Assembly (NCBI GenBank): GCA_965215315.1
Contig: CBDCDB010000008.1
Coordinates: forward strand, 2,108,001 to 2,172,000
Direction of reading: 5' to 3'
DNA length: 64,000 nt
DNA from: Truepera sp965215315
GTDB taxonomy: Bacteria > Deinococcota > Deinococci > Deinococcales > Trueperaceae
Notes under the pieces: model-generated
Told to the model about the DNA's origin: nothing
What the model saw: only the letters and a program-made list of their open reading frames with translations
Databases searched by the model: none
Part shown: piece by piece, positions 45,775-55,575 of the stretch
Layout: every line of letters starts with the position of its first letter
Numbering within the stretch: position 1 is the stretch's first letter
Position numbers and translations under genes: made by a program

Positions 45775-47276
45775 TATTGCCCCTCCTGTGAAGCCGCAGC
45801 AGTTTCTGTCACGAGCGTCGCCACCGTGCGGTTTTGCTTCGTAAAGATGCGTGCGGCGGCGTCTTTAACTTCAGCTGCGGTTACGGTGTCGTAGGTATCC
45901 AAATCGTCAAAAAGGTTGCGCCAGCCACCGGAAAAGAGTTCGTTATAGGCCAGGTTCGCCGCCAGACTCTGCCCCGAGGCGAGGCTCCGCACCACATCGG
46001 CGCGTAAGAGCGTTTTGGCGCGTTTTAGCTCCGCGCCTGTCACACCCGACTCGGCAACTTTGGTGAGTTCTCCGTAGAGGGCGGTCTCGAGTTCCGCTGC
46101 CGTCGTCGGCGCTCTCGGAACGAGGTCAACCGTGAACAGGTTGGGGTAACGGGTACCGGGTGTCGCCGAACTCGTCCCGACGTTTACAGCGAGTTGTTGG
46201 CGCGTCACGAGTTCACGGTAGAGCCGCCCGGTACGTCCGCGGCCCAAAATATAGTCGAGTACGTCTAGCACATAAGCGTCACGGTTCGGATAGGTCGGTT
46301 TATGATAGCCCACGATGAGCTGCGGTTCGGCGGCGTAGGGGACAGAAATGCGGCGCTCAGAGGTTTGTTTGGGTTCGGCGGGCAGGTCGGCCTGAAAGTC
46401 CGGGCCTCTAGGAACAAAGTCGAAATACTTGCGAATCGTCTTGATGTCACGGCCCGGTTTGAGGTCGCCGACCATCACGAGTACCGCCCGGTTCGGGTAG
46501 TAAAAGGTCTCGAAGATGCTTTTGGCAGCGGTCGCCGTGTAGCCAGCAATCTCGTCGGCAGAACCGATCAGCGGGCGACCGTAAAGACTCTTTTGAAACG
46601 CCTCGGCAAGAAACGCTTCGCTCAGCGCCCCGTCCGGCGAGTCTTCGGAGCGGGTGCGGCGCTCTTCGCGCACGACGTCGCGCTCTTCGTAAAATGACCG
46701 AAATACGGGGTTGCTCAGCACATCGGCGTAAACGCGGGCGTAGAGCTCGAGCCGATTTGCTGGCAGTGACACCACATACGAGGTGCGGTCATACGCCGTC
46801 GAAGCGTTGAGACCCTGTGCGCCGTTGTCGGTAAAAAGTGTGTCGAGCGCGTTCGGACTCGCCGTTTCCTGCGCCGCAGCTTGGGCGTCGGTCAACCTTT
46901 GCTGAAAGCTCTCCAAAACTTGTCCGGTGGCCCCGGCATTTCGCGCCACGATGAGGGTGTTGGCGGCTAGCTCGAGCGTTTCTAACGCTGCCTGCTCCGC
47001 CGCTACGTCGTAGGAACCAATTGAGCGCGTGCCCTTAAACGCCATGTGTTCGACCATGTGCGCGACGCCGCCGAGACCGGGCGGTTCGTCTACGCCGCCG
47101 ACGTTAAAGGTCAGGTTAAAGTCGATGACCGGCGCAAAATCGCGCACCACCATGATGACGCGCATTCCGTTTTCGAGCGTATATTTGCGGACGTTTTCAA
47201 TCAACTCGTCTTGGGCGTGGGCCAGACTCAAACTTAGAATTACGGCGAACAGTAGAAACCGAGTGGGGGCTTTCAT
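45774..47276 (-). CDS. M16 zinc metallopeptidase, catalytic subunit
   Basis: A 500-residue exported peptidase with a signal peptide (residues 1-21, ending AHA). The inverted zinc motif HMVEH is residues 73-77 in GVAHMVEHMAFKGT, with the distal Glu in the REERRTRSED region. The second half carries GRGRTGRLYRELVTRQQLA. It degrades peptides outside the cytoplasm, probably as a heterodimer with the inactive protein encoded next. The acidic insert between the first blocks (about residues 95-145) is longer than usual. Confidence 0.9.
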   Translation of the reverse strand: MKAPTRFLLFAVILSLSLAHAQDELIENVRKYTLENGMRVIMVVRDFAPVIDFNLTFNVGGVDEPPGLGGVAHMVEHMAFKGTRSIGSYDVAAEQAALETLELAANTLIVARNAGATGQVLESFQQRLTDAQAAAQETASPNALDTLFTDNGAQGLNASTAYDRTSYVVSLPANRLELYARVYADVLSNPVFRSFYEERDVVREERRTRSEDSPDGALSEAFLAEAFQKSLYGRPLIGSADEIAGYTATAAKSIFETFYYPNRAVLVMVGDLKPGRDIKTIRKYFDFVPRGPDFQADLPAEPKQTSERRISVPYAAEPQLIVGYHKPTYPNRDAYVLDVLDYILGRGRTGRLYRELVTRQQLAVNVGTSSATPGTRYPNLFTVDLVPRAPTTAAELETALYGELTKVAESGVTGAELKRAKTLLRADVVRSLASGQSLAANLAYNELFSGGWRNLFDDLDTYDTVTAAEVKDAAARIFTKQNRTVATLVTETAAASQEGQ

Positions 47277-47804
47277 CCGGTGGCCTCACGTTTTTTTGTC
47301 ATACCGTTATTTTAGCTGTACGAGCATGTGAGCCGCTAGGGTACGCTGACCCGGTGCGCCGTAAAACGGAATAGTGTAGGGTGTCACTTAACAAGATTGA
47401 ACGCTTTAGCGGCGTGGAGGTTGGAACGTGAGAACAACCTATAGCGCAAACGGAACCACCTTGCAGACGAAGTAACACCAGAGGCAAAAAGGTTTCAAGC
47501 GAATTTTAGCAACCGGCATGGTTCTTAGCTGCCGGAGTATCTCTTGACCTTCTCAAACTAGCTGAACAGCACAAAGTCTGCGGTGGCGACTGGGGCGCAG
47601 AACCTCGAGCAGACCGACCGGCAACTTCACCGTGTCAGGCTGGGTCTTGACGCTCAGCCCACCCATGTAAAAACCCGGTGTACCAAAGTCTACTCAAAAT
47701 CAACAGACCCTAAAAACCAGCTGCGAACGTCGGCTTCAGCGTTCCCGTAAAGACTGAGGTTTGAACTGGGCCGGTTTCGGCTCTCAAACCTGTGGAGGAA
47801 AATT
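47277..47804. other. Intergenic region, 528 bp
   Basis: There is no gene I can support; all frames are short. The right part holds the leader hairpin of the ABC exporter. The unusually long spacing between two divergent genes leaves room for two promoters and perhaps a small RNA, but I see no diagnostic structure. Confidence 0.4.
47757..47791 (+). promoter_or_regulatory. Leader hairpin next to the exporter ribosome site
   Basis: AGGTTTGA (47757-47764) is perfectly complementary to TCAAACCT (47784-47791), and the stem ends four bases before the GGAGG ribosome site of the exporter gene. The loop holds a second small GGCCGG / TCGGCT pairing. It could affect translation of a gene that starts with TTG. 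Confidence 0.4.
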
Positions 47805-49541
47805 TTGAACCCTCGAGGCAAGAAGTTTCTGTCTTATTATCAGCCCTATAAAACGCTACTCGCCGCCGACCTAGCCTGCGCCTTTGTGGTCGCCGCCGTC
47901 ACCCTAGCTCTGCCACTAGGCGCACGCTACATCACCAAAACCCTGACAGACGAGAATACAGAAAATGCGCTGGCCCAGATTTATACGGTCGGCGCGATAA
48001 TGGTCGCCCTTATCGCCATTCACGCGCTCTGCCTGCTGTTCGTCGATTATCAGGGGCACGCGATGGGTGCGCGCATGGAACGCGATATGCGCCAAGAACT
48101 TTTCGAGCACTACCAAAAACTGTCGTTCGGTTTTTACGACGAGCAGAAAACGGGTCAGCTGATGAACCGGCTCACGAACGACACCTTCTGGCTCGGTGAG
48201 CTGTACCATCACGGCCCCGAAGACATCGTCATCGCGTCCCTCAAATTCTTCGGCACGTTCGTGATTTTGCTGAGCATCGACGTTCCGCTTACGCTGATTG
48301 TCTTTCTCTTTTTGCCGGTGATGGCGGTCTACGCATTTTTCTTTAACAAACGGATGAACCGGGCGCTGCGGACGACGAAAGACCGTATCGGCGATATCAA
48401 CGCGCAGGCCGAAGACACACTCGCGGGTAGCCGAGTTGTCAAATCGTTTGCGAACGAAGGTATCGAGACCGAAAAGTTTGCAGCTGCGAACGACCGGTTT
48501 CTCGAGTCCCGTAAAGCCGGTTACAAAAGTGAGGCGTACCTTTACGCTGGACTTATCGCGTTTACGCAGCTCCTCACTGTCGCCGTCATCGTTTTCGGCG
48601 GCGTGGGCATTTTACGGGGTTCGCTGGATTTAGCCGACTTGGTGACATATTTGCTCTACATCGGCCTTTTGATTGAACCGATTCGCACGGCGCTCAACTT
48701 TACGGTGCTGTATCAAGAAGGGATTACCGGGTTTGACCGGCTGGTGGAAATGCTCGAGATACACCCCGACATCCAAGACCAAGCCGGAGCTACCGAACTC
48801 ACCGGTGTGAGGGGACAGCTCGAGTTTAGAAACGTCAGTTTCAAGTACAGGGAGGAGACAGGACACGTCCTCGAAGACCTTTCGCTCGACATCAGCGCGG
48901 GCGAGTACGTCGCGCTAGTCGGGCCATCCGGAGTTGGCAAAACAACCTTATGTTCGCTTATTCCACGCTTTTACGAGATTGACGAAGGCGCTGTTTTACT
49001 TGACGGTCACAACGTTGAAAACGTTACTTTGCGGTCGCTGAGAAGCAACATCGGCGTCGTGCAGCAAGACGTTTATCTCTTTGCCGGAACAGTCGCGGAT
49101 AACATCCTTTACGGCAAGTTAGACGCGACGCAAGACGAAATCATCAGCGCCGCAAAACAGGCCAACGCGCACGACTTTATTACAGCGCTCCCGGACGGTT
49201 ACGACACTGACATCGGGCAGCGCGGCGTCAAGCTTTCAGGCGGGCAGAAGCAGCGGCTCAGTATCGCCCGCGTCTTCCTCAAAAATCCGCCTGTTATCAT
49301 TTTTGACGAAGCGACGAGTTCTCTAGACAACGAGAGCGAACGGGCGGTTCAGGAGGCGCTCGAGACCCTCACCCACAAACGCACCACCATTGTAATTGCG
49401 CACCGCTTGTCAACAGTTAGAAACGCAGACCGGATTATCGTCTTGACCGAATCGGGCATTGCAGAACAGGGGAACCATCAGGCATTGATGACGTCAGGCG
49501 GCGTTTACGCAAAACTGCACGAAATGCAGCTGAGGCTCTGA
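47805..49541 (+). CDS. ABC exporter, fused membrane and ATPase domains
   Basis: A 578-residue half-transporter of the MsbA/LmrA type that works as a dimer in the inner membrane. Six helices lie in the first 310 residues; the ATPase domain has Walker A GPSGVGKTT near residue 376, Q-loop, signature LSGGQKQR near 478, Walker B VIIFDEATSSLD near 498 and the switch His in IAHRLSTV. The start is a TTG with GGAGG six bases upstream. Substrates of such exporters range from lipids to drugs; nothing nearby decides. Confidence 0.9.
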   Translation: MNPRGKKFLSYYQPYKTLLAADLACAFVVAAVTLALPLGARYITKTLTDENTENALAQIYTVGAIMVALIAIHALCLLFVDYQGHAMGARMERDMRQELFEHYQKLSFGFYDEQKTGQLMNRLTNDTFWLGELYHHGPEDIVIASLKFFGTFVILLSIDVPLTLIVFLFLPVMAVYAFFFNKRMNRALRTTKDRIGDINAQAEDTLAGSRVVKSFANEGIETEKFAAANDRFLESRKAGYKSEAYLYAGLIAFTQLLTVAVIVFGGVGILRGSLDLADLVTYLLYIGLLIEPIRTALNFTVLYQEGITGFDRLVEMLEIHPDIQDQAGATELTGVRGQLEFRNVSFKYREETGHVLEDLSLDISAGEYVALVGPSGVGKTTLCSLIPRFYEIDEGAVLLDGHNVENVTLRSLRSNIGVVQQDVYLFAGTVADNILYGKLDATQDEIISAAKQANAHDFITALPDGYDTDIGQRGVKLSGGQKQRLSIARVFLKNPPVIIFDEATSSLDNESERAVQEALETLTHKRTTIVIAHRLSTVRNADRIIVLTESGIAEQGNHQALMTSGGVYAKLHEMQLRL

Positions 49542-49674
49542 AAGTTAGTCACTTGTTCAACACCCCTGGCACGGTTCGGTTTGGCCGGAACTACTTGAAG
49601 AACGTCGTTCAACAGTCCGTACCGCTCACACAGCTGACGAGCTTTGGTATACTTTAACGTGCAAAGGCTCGAGC

Positions 49675-50439
49675 TTGCCTAGTTTCGACATCCTACTTTT
49701 GGCTTCGGCGGGCTTCCTGGCGGGCGCTATCAACGCCGTGGCAGGCGGAGGTACGTTTTTCACCTTTTCTGCCCTGCTAGCCGTAGGGCTGCCGCCCATT
49801 GTGGCGAACGCGACGAGCGCCGTGGCTGTCCTGCCCGGCAGCGTCGCCTCTTCTCTCGCCTACCTCGCTGAGGTAAAGCGTTACGCCCGCAGGTTTCTTA
49901 TGCTGAGCGTCGTTAGCGTCCTCGGAGGCGTTTTAGGCGCACTTCTGCTGTTACAACTGACGAACACTGCGTTTAGTCGGTTGGTGCCTTATCTGCTGCT
50001 AGGCGCAACCTTGCTTTTCGCCGCGAGTCCTTTGCTGGCGAAACGGAGCGGGCAGGCACAGGCGAGCCAGCGTTCCCGCCGAGGCTACTTGCTAGGCGCA
50101 GGTTTGCAGTTCTTCATCGCTATCTACGGCGGCTTTTTCGGTGCGGGCATGGGCATCGTGATGTTGGCTTCATTGGCGCTCACTGAGGGTAGGGACTTTC
50201 ACACTCTCAACGCGACGAAGAACGTTTTAGCAGTGAGCATTCAGACAGTTGCAATAGTGCTTTTTATCGTGTCTGGCGTCGTCAGCTGGCCTCAGGCGCT
50301 CGTTGTGATGGTGGCTTGCATCTTTGGGGGATATGTAGGGGTTGTCGCAGCTCGGCGTGTTCCTGTGCAAGTGATACGCGGTTTTATCGTCGTGACGGGC
50401 CTGCTGCTTTCGCTTTACTACTTTGTTCGGCCTGCCTAG
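49675..50439 (+). CDS. TauE/SafE-family permease
   Basis: A 254-residue membrane protein with about eight helices. The family signature AGAINAVAGGGTFFTFSALLAVGLPPIVANATSA lies at residues 16-49, and a repeat of it, FFGAGMGIVMLASLALTEGRDFHTLNATKN, lies at about 160-190. Members export sulfite, sulfoacetate or related organosulfur anions. The start is TTG at 49675 with AAAGG seven bases upstream. It is a single gene. Confidence 0.88.
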   Translation: MPSFDILLLASAGFLAGAINAVAGGGTFFTFSALLAVGLPPIVANATSAVAVLPGSVASSLAYLAEVKRYARRFLMLSVVSVLGGVLGALLLLQLTNTAFSRLVPYLLLGATLLFAASPLLAKRSGQAQASQRSRRGYLLGAGLQFFIAIYGGFFGAGMGIVMLASLALTEGRDFHTLNATKNVLAVSIQTVAIVLFIVSGVVSWPQALVVMVACIFGGYVGVVAARRVPVQVIRGFIVVTGLLLSLYYFVRPA

Positions 50440-50686
50440 TCTGCCAACCGGCGTGTGTGACCAAGAAAGACTGATGAGCCAGATGCGTTGCCCCTGCGGA
50501 CCCAAATGGCTGAGCTTTTCTCGACGAAGTGACTAAAGGGGTGGACTCGAGCCGAGCTAAAAACCTGCTGAATCCTGCTTTCGCTTACCAGGTCTTCAGA
50601 GGCTGCGTGATAAACTAACATAGAGAGAAATCCACGGCTTCAGCCTCGTGACACACGGGTCTGGGCCACTTTAGCGGAGGTTTTAT

Positions 50687-51055
50687 ATGTACCGAGGAAG
50701 AGAAGGGCAGTGGGCGTTCGTGCTCCACCGCCTCTCCGGGGTGGCGCTCGCGCTCTACCTGATGCTTCACGTGCTCGACATCAGCCTAGTGATGTACGGT
50801 CCCGACGGGCCTTTTAACGCATTCCTGGCGTTTTATCACCAGTGGCCCTTTCGTATCGGCCTGATTCTGATTATGGCAGCGGTCGTCTACCACGCCTTCA
50901 ACGGTCTCCGCATCATCTTGATGGATATGACGAGCTGGGGTACGAAATACCACCGGCAACTCTGGTACGGCGTGTTGGGCGCGACGACGGTCGTCGGCAT
51001 TCCTGTGCTGCTCAAAATCATCCCGGAAATCTTCGGGGCGGGGCACGGCGGTTAA
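50687..51055 (+). CDS. sdhC: Succinate dehydrogenase cytochrome b556 subunit
   Basis: A 122-residue membrane anchor with three helices. The haem-binding His lies in LYLMLHVLDIS, and the second conserved segment is VYHAFNGLRIIL. With SdhD it anchors the catalytic subunits, binds haem b and quinone. It is the first gene of sdhCDAB; an AGCGGAGG ribosome site lies just upstream. SdhD begins two bases after its stop. Confidence 0.92.
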   Translation: MYRGREGQWAFVLHRLSGVALALYLMLHVLDISLVMYGPDGPFNAFLAFYHQWPFRIGLILIMAAVVYHAFNGLRIILMDMTSWGTKYHRQLWYGVLGATTVVGIPVLLKIIPEIFGAGHGG

Positions 51056-51057
51056 GC

Positions 51058-51474
51058 ATGGCAGTTAAACCACGCACCCTCCGCGAAGCTAAAACGACCT
51101 ATAGCACCAACGGCGAACTCGCCTGGTGGGTTTTTATGCGCGTCTCGGGCTTAGTCTTGATTTTTCTGGTCTTCGGACACGTGTTTTTTAACAACATCGC
51201 CTTTAACGCCGGCGAGATCGACTACGCCTACGTCGCTAACCGCTTTTCAAAATCGTGGGTCAGAGTTTACGACTCGTTTTTGCTCGGGTTTGCGATGCTT
51301 CACGGCGTCAACGGCCTGCGTTACAGCGTCGAAGACTATATTCGGCGTCCGGGGCGGCGGTTCTGGGCCAAAATTGCGCTCTATTTTGTCGCTGGCGTCA
51401 TGCTCGTTTTAGGCGTGATGACCTTGTGGACGTTTTCGTATACCGAGATGGGTGACGCCGTTCGTGCGCTCTAA
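51058..51474 (+). CDS. sdhD: Succinate dehydrogenase membrane anchor subunit
   Basis: A 138-residue protein with three membrane helices, starting at ATG 51058, two bases after the sdhC stop. The haem or quinone-side His residues are in VFGHVFFNNIAF and FAMLHGVNGLRYSVEDY. Anchors of this kind are divergent, so the position in the operon is the main support for the name. Confidence 0.9.
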   Translation: MAVKPRTLREAKTTYSTNGELAWWVFMRVSGLVLIFLVFGHVFFNNIAFNAGEIDYAYVANRFSKSWVRVYDSFLLGFAMLHGVNGLRYSVEDYIRRPGRRFWAKIALYFVAGVMLVLGVMTLWTFSYTEMGDAVRAL

Positions 51475-51504
51475 CGCCGTAAAAGTCTCTGAAGAGGAGT
51501 TTTG

Positions 51505-53244
51505 ATGTCACAGCTTCATAAATTCGATGTGTTAGTGGTCGGCGCGGGCGGGGCCGGGATGATGGCGGCCCGCTACGCGGCGCAGCATCCGGGCGTTTCG
51601 GTCGCGGTCGTCAGCAAGCTCTATCCGACGCGTTCACATACTGGGGCCGCGCAAGGGGGCGTCGGCGCGGCGCTCGGTAACGTCTCTGAAGACCATCCAG
51701 CGTGGCACGCGTTTGACACCATTAAAGGCGGCGATTACCTCACCGACCAGGACGTCGCTGAGATGTTTGCCGAAGAAGTGGTTGAAGCGGTGTATGAACT
51801 CGAGCATATGGGTCTCCCCTTCTCCCGCACCCCTGAAGGCAAAATCGCGCAGCGTAAATTCGGCGGTCACACGAGAGAGTTCGGCAAGTCCGCCGTAGAA
51901 CGCGCGTGTTACGCTGCCGACCGTACCGGACACATGATTTTGCAGACTTTGTATCAGCAGTCCATCAAAGACAACGTGACCTTTTTCAACGAGTTTCACG
52001 TGCTGGACATCATGATCCAGAACGGCGAGTGCTCCGGCGTGGTCGCCTACGAACTCGCCACCGGCGAACTGCACACCTTTCAGGCGAAGTCTACAATTTT
52101 GGCTTCAGGCGGCAACGGGCGGATGTTCAAAGTCACCTCGAACGCGCACGCGTTGACCGGCGACCTGATGAGCGTCGTGTACCGCCGCGGCGTCCCGTTA
52201 GAAGACCCCGAGTTCTATCAGTTTCACCCGACCGGGCTTTTCAAAATCGGCGTGCTCTTGACCGAAGGGGCAAGGGGTGAAGGCGCAATCCTGCGTAACA
52301 GCGACGGCGAGCGGTTTATGGAGCGTTACGCCCCGTCAATTAAAGACTTGGCTCCGCGCGATATGGTCTCTCGCGCCATGTACTTGGAGATGCGCGAAGG
52401 CCGCGGCGTCGGCCCCGACAAGGACTACATCAACCTAGACCTGACGCACATTGACGCCGAAATTATCGAAAAACGGCTGCCGGACATCACCGAGTTTGCC
52501 CGGATTTACCTGGGCGTTGACCCTATCACAGAACCCGTGCCTGTCCAACCGACCGCGCACTACGCGATGGGCGGCGTTCCCACGACAATCCACACCGAAG
52601 TCATCGGCGCAGCGGACAATAGCATCATCCCCGGTCTTTACGCGGCGGGTGAAGTTGCGTGCGCCTCGTTGCACGGCGCAAACCGCCTCGGGACAAATAG
52701 CTTGGGCGACCTGATTGTCTTCGGTCGGCGTGCTGGTATCTACGCCGCGAAATATGCAGCAGAGGCGTCATACAACAAACTGCCCGAGCAGCCGCAAGAT
52801 TTTACCCGTAACCTGCTCGATAAAGCCTTAAACGGCTCGGGTAAGGAGCGCGTCTCGCACATCCGCAAGGATATGCAGGAGACGATGCAAGATAACGCCT
52901 CGGTATTCCGCACCGACGAAACGCTCTCGAAGCAAGTTGAGATTGTCAAGGAGCTTAAAGCGCGGTACAAAGATATCGGCGTCGAAGACCAGGGGGAGCA
53001 GTACAACACCGAACTGATGGAGGCGCTCGAGCTAGGCTTCCTCATCGACAACGCCGAGGCTTTGGTCTACGCCGCGCACAACCGCAAAGAGTCACGCGGC
53101 GCACACTCGCGTGAAGACTACAAAGAGCGCGACGACGGCGAGTGGCTCAAGCACACGCTTGTTCACAAAGACGGCGACGGCGTGCGTATCGACTACAAAC
53201 CTGTTACGTTGGGTAAATACGAACCGAAGCCTCGAGTCTACTAA
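51505..53244 (+). CDS. sdhA: Succinate dehydrogenase flavoprotein subunit
   Basis: A 579-residue subunit that oxidises succinate to fumarate with covalently bound FAD. The FAD-binding N-terminus is VLVVGAGGAGMMAARYAA; the flavin-linking His is in TRSHTGAAQGGVGA; substrate and catalytic residues are in FHPTGL, TEGARGEGAIL and HGANRLGTNSLGDLIVFGR. I use ATG 51505 with a GAGGAG site upstream; the TTG just before it is in frame but unlikely. Confidence 0.96.
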   Translation: MSQLHKFDVLVVGAGGAGMMAARYAAQHPGVSVAVVSKLYPTRSHTGAAQGGVGAALGNVSEDHPAWHAFDTIKGGDYLTDQDVAEMFAEEVVEAVYELEHMGLPFSRTPEGKIAQRKFGGHTREFGKSAVERACYAADRTGHMILQTLYQQSIKDNVTFFNEFHVLDIMIQNGECSGVVAYELATGELHTFQAKSTILASGGNGRMFKVTSNAHALTGDLMSVVYRRGVPLEDPEFYQFHPTGLFKIGVLLTEGARGEGAILRNSDGERFMERYAPSIKDLAPRDMVSRAMYLEMREGRGVGPDKDYINLDLTHIDAEIIEKRLPDITEFARIYLGVDPITEPVPVQPTAHYAMGGVPTTIHTEVIGAADNSIIPGLYAAGEVACASLHGANRLGTNSLGDLIVFGRRAGIYAAKYAAEASYNKLPEQPQDFTRNLLDKALNGSGKERVSHIRKDMQETMQDNASVFRTDETLSKQVEIVKELKARYKDIGVEDQGEQYNTELMEALELGFLIDNAEALVYAAHNRKESRGAHSREDYKERDDGEWLKHTLVHKDGDGVRIDYKPVTLGKYEPKPRVY

Positions 53245-53250
53245 CACCTC

Positions 53251-53284
53251 GCGCTGAAGGCGCGGCACAATCCGCCTTCAGCGC
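53251..53284 (+). promoter_or_regulatory. Long perfect hairpin between sdhA and sdhB
   Basis: GCGCTGAAGGCG (53251-53262) pairs with CGCCTTCAGCGC (53273-53284) over all 12 bases, with a ten-base loop, in the 58 bp between sdhA and sdhB. No T-run follows. It is probably a stability or attenuation element that sets the sdhA to sdhB ratio. Confidence 0.65.
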
Positions 53285-53302
53285 TTCTAAGCAAAGGAAC
53301 CT

Positions 53303-54025
53303 ATGCCCGAACCCACGATGGAAGAAAAGCAGATTAACGTCAAAATCAAGCGCTTCAACCCTGAAAAGGACAAGCGCCCGTACTGGGCTGAATACAAACT
53401 TAAAGCGCGCGGCACCGACCGCGTACTAGACGTCCTCAACGAAATCAAGTGGGAAACCGACGGCACTCTGTCCTACCGCCGCTCGTGCGCTCACGGCATC
53501 TGCGGTTCGGACGCGATGCTGATCAACGGTGTCAACCGGCTTGCCTGCAAGATTTTGGTACGCGACTTGGGCAACACTATCAGGGTCGAACCAATTCGCG
53601 GCCTGACAGTTATCAAAGACATGATTGTCGATATGGAGCCGTTTTTCGACTCTTACAAGGCCGTGCTGCCGTATTTTATCAACGACGAACCCGCGCCTAC
53701 CGGCGAACGCCTGCAGAGCGCCGAAGACCGCGAAATCTTTGACGCGACAACCAAGTGCATCCTCTGCGCCGCCTGCACGACCTCATGCCCGGTGTTCTGG
53801 ACGAACGGGTCGTATCTGGGGCCAGCTGCGATTGTCAACGCGCACCGCTTTATCTTCGACTCGAGAGACGAGGGCACCCCCGACCGCTTGCAGGTTTTAG
53901 GCCAAGCTAACGGCCTCTGGCGTTGCCGCACCGCGTACAACTGCACCGAAGCGTGCCCGCGCGGGATTCCGATTACGCAGGCGATTGAAGACGTGAAGAA
54001 AGAGTTGCTCTGGAGACGGGCGTAG
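53303..54025 (+). CDS. sdhB: Succinate dehydrogenase iron-sulfur subunit
   Basis: A 240-residue subunit carrying electrons from FAD to quinone. The [2Fe-2S] cluster ligands are in SCAHGICGSDAMLINGVNRLAC; the [4Fe-4S] and [3Fe-4S] ligands are in CILCAACTTSCPVFW and CRTAYNCTEACPRGI. An AAGGA ribosome site precedes the ATG. It ends the operon; from about 54.1 kb the native order gives way to IS-rich DNA. Confidence 0.96.
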   Translation: MPEPTMEEKQINVKIKRFNPEKDKRPYWAEYKLKARGTDRVLDVLNEIKWETDGTLSYRRSCAHGICGSDAMLINGVNRLACKILVRDLGNTIRVEPIRGLTVIKDMIVDMEPFFDSYKAVLPYFINDEPAPTGERLQSAEDREIFDATTKCILCAACTTSCPVFWTNGSYLGPAAIVNAHRFIFDSRDEGTPDRLQVLGQANGLWRCRTAYNCTEACPRGIPITQAIEDVKKELLWRRA

Positions 54026-54457
54026 GTAGAGTGAAGTCGGGTACAAAAAAATAATACCTGACTTCACATATAAACTATGAAAAGTAAGTTGTGTTTAGCC
54101 CTTTAGGGCACATACAGAAATAGAGGGTAGATTTGATGAGGATATTCACTCATCCTGTTTCTACTTCCACGAACTGCTCCATTTAATATATAGCATTGAA
54201 CTTTATGCCATCCAGTTTTTAGGTTAGTCACTTTGGCATTGACTAAGGCGGCTCGACTATCTGGTATAGCCGCGCTCCAGATAGTCTTTCCCTGGAAGGC
54301 TGGAAATTGAATGTCATCGAGAAGGCATGTAACTGTGTAGGCAAGCTGTTTGTCTTCTGTTTCTCCAAGAAACAACCGAAAGTCGAAACTTTTCTGCTTA
54401 GGATTTAGATATTTGATATACGTCGGTCTATCTTTAGAACGGACAAAAAGGTGATTA

Positions 54458-55287
54458 GAAGCCATCTCAAAAACGAATAGTCAGCTGCATAGCTGTTAGA
54501 ACGGTGGTATGGAACTCACCGATGAACAGTGGGAAGTACTAGGGCCGCTCATTCCCGAACCAGCTCGACGCAAAGATGGCAAAGGCCGTCCCAGACGAGA
54601 ACCACGAGCGATACTTAAGGGCATCTGCTGGATATTACGAACGGGCGCACAGTGGGCTGATTTACCCGAGCGCTATCCGCCCTATCAGACGTGCCATCGG
54701 CGCTTTCAAGAATGGGAGAGAAACGGCGTGTTGCGGCAGATTCTAGAGACTTTAGCGCATGACCCCCTGCAGCGGGGCAAACTCGACTTGTCGGAATGCT
54801 TTATCGACGGTACCTTTGTGGCTGCGAAAAAAGGGGGTCAGCAGTTGGTAAGACTAAACGGGGTAAGGGTAGCAAAGTCATGGCGGTATCGGACGCTGGT
54901 GGTACTTGCCTCGCCCTGCACGTTACGTCTGCTAGCCCACATGAGGTCCGGTTGGTACACGCGACTCTCGCATCTCGACACGTCAGCGGCAAACCCGACA
55001 AGTTAATCGGTGACAAAGCGTATGACAGTGATCCGCTTGACGCTGAACTCGCCGAAGCAGGTGTTGAAATGATTGCGCCTCACCGAAGAAACCGTAAAAA
55101 AGCCAAGACGCAAGATGGACGTAAACTGAGGCGCTACAAACGGCGCTGGAAGATTGAACGGCTATTCGCCCACCTCGGCAACTTTCGCCGTCTGGTCGTT
55201 CGCTATGAACATCACTCCCTAAACTTCTTGGCCTTCCTGCATCTCGGCTGCATCAAATTACTGCTTAGGCGTTTTTGAGATGGCTTC
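54458..55287 (+). mobile_element. IS5-family element (IS427-like), copy 2
   Basis: An 830-bp element with the same ends and TA duplication as copy 1 (9613-10442), without the doubled left end. It sits in the broken secreted-protein gene. Confidence 0.9.
54509..55278 (+). CDS. IS5-family transposase, copy 2 (two overlapping frames)
   Basis: The product matches copy 1 in both frames as far as I can compare: 165 codons carrying FIDGTFVAAKK and 160 codons carrying WKIERLFAHLGN, joined in the -1 register at the A6-G5 run near 54825. Near-identity over 830 bp between sites 45 kb apart means one copy derived from the other recently. Confidence 0.82.
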
Positions 55288-55493
55288 TAGTCTGTATATG
55301 ATTTAGAACAGTAACAAAACTTTTTGGGTCTATTCTTGCTTGGTTGTAAGGTTCTTTTCCTAATACAGTTGTGACTCCATCGGCAATCCGAGTCCCATAT
55401 ATGTAAGCCTCTTGATTTGGGAAAGGATGTATGGGATCAGAGCGCCGAACTTTATCAGGAATCATCGGGAGCCAGCGAGGAAAGACATGTATA

Positions 55494-55575
55494 GCATCTA
55501 ACGGTTTAGAGGCTACAAAAAGCGTCATTTACCTTGTCATGGAAAGCACGGTCTAGGTCAGGATGATGTTTAATA
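55494..55575 (-). mobile_element. IS630-A end fragment
   Basis: An 82-bp terminal piece of IS630-A, identical to the corresponding end of the full copy that starts about 1 kb away, cut at TA by IS630-B. Its left neighbour is TA and then the broken secreted-protein gene. Confidence 0.8.
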
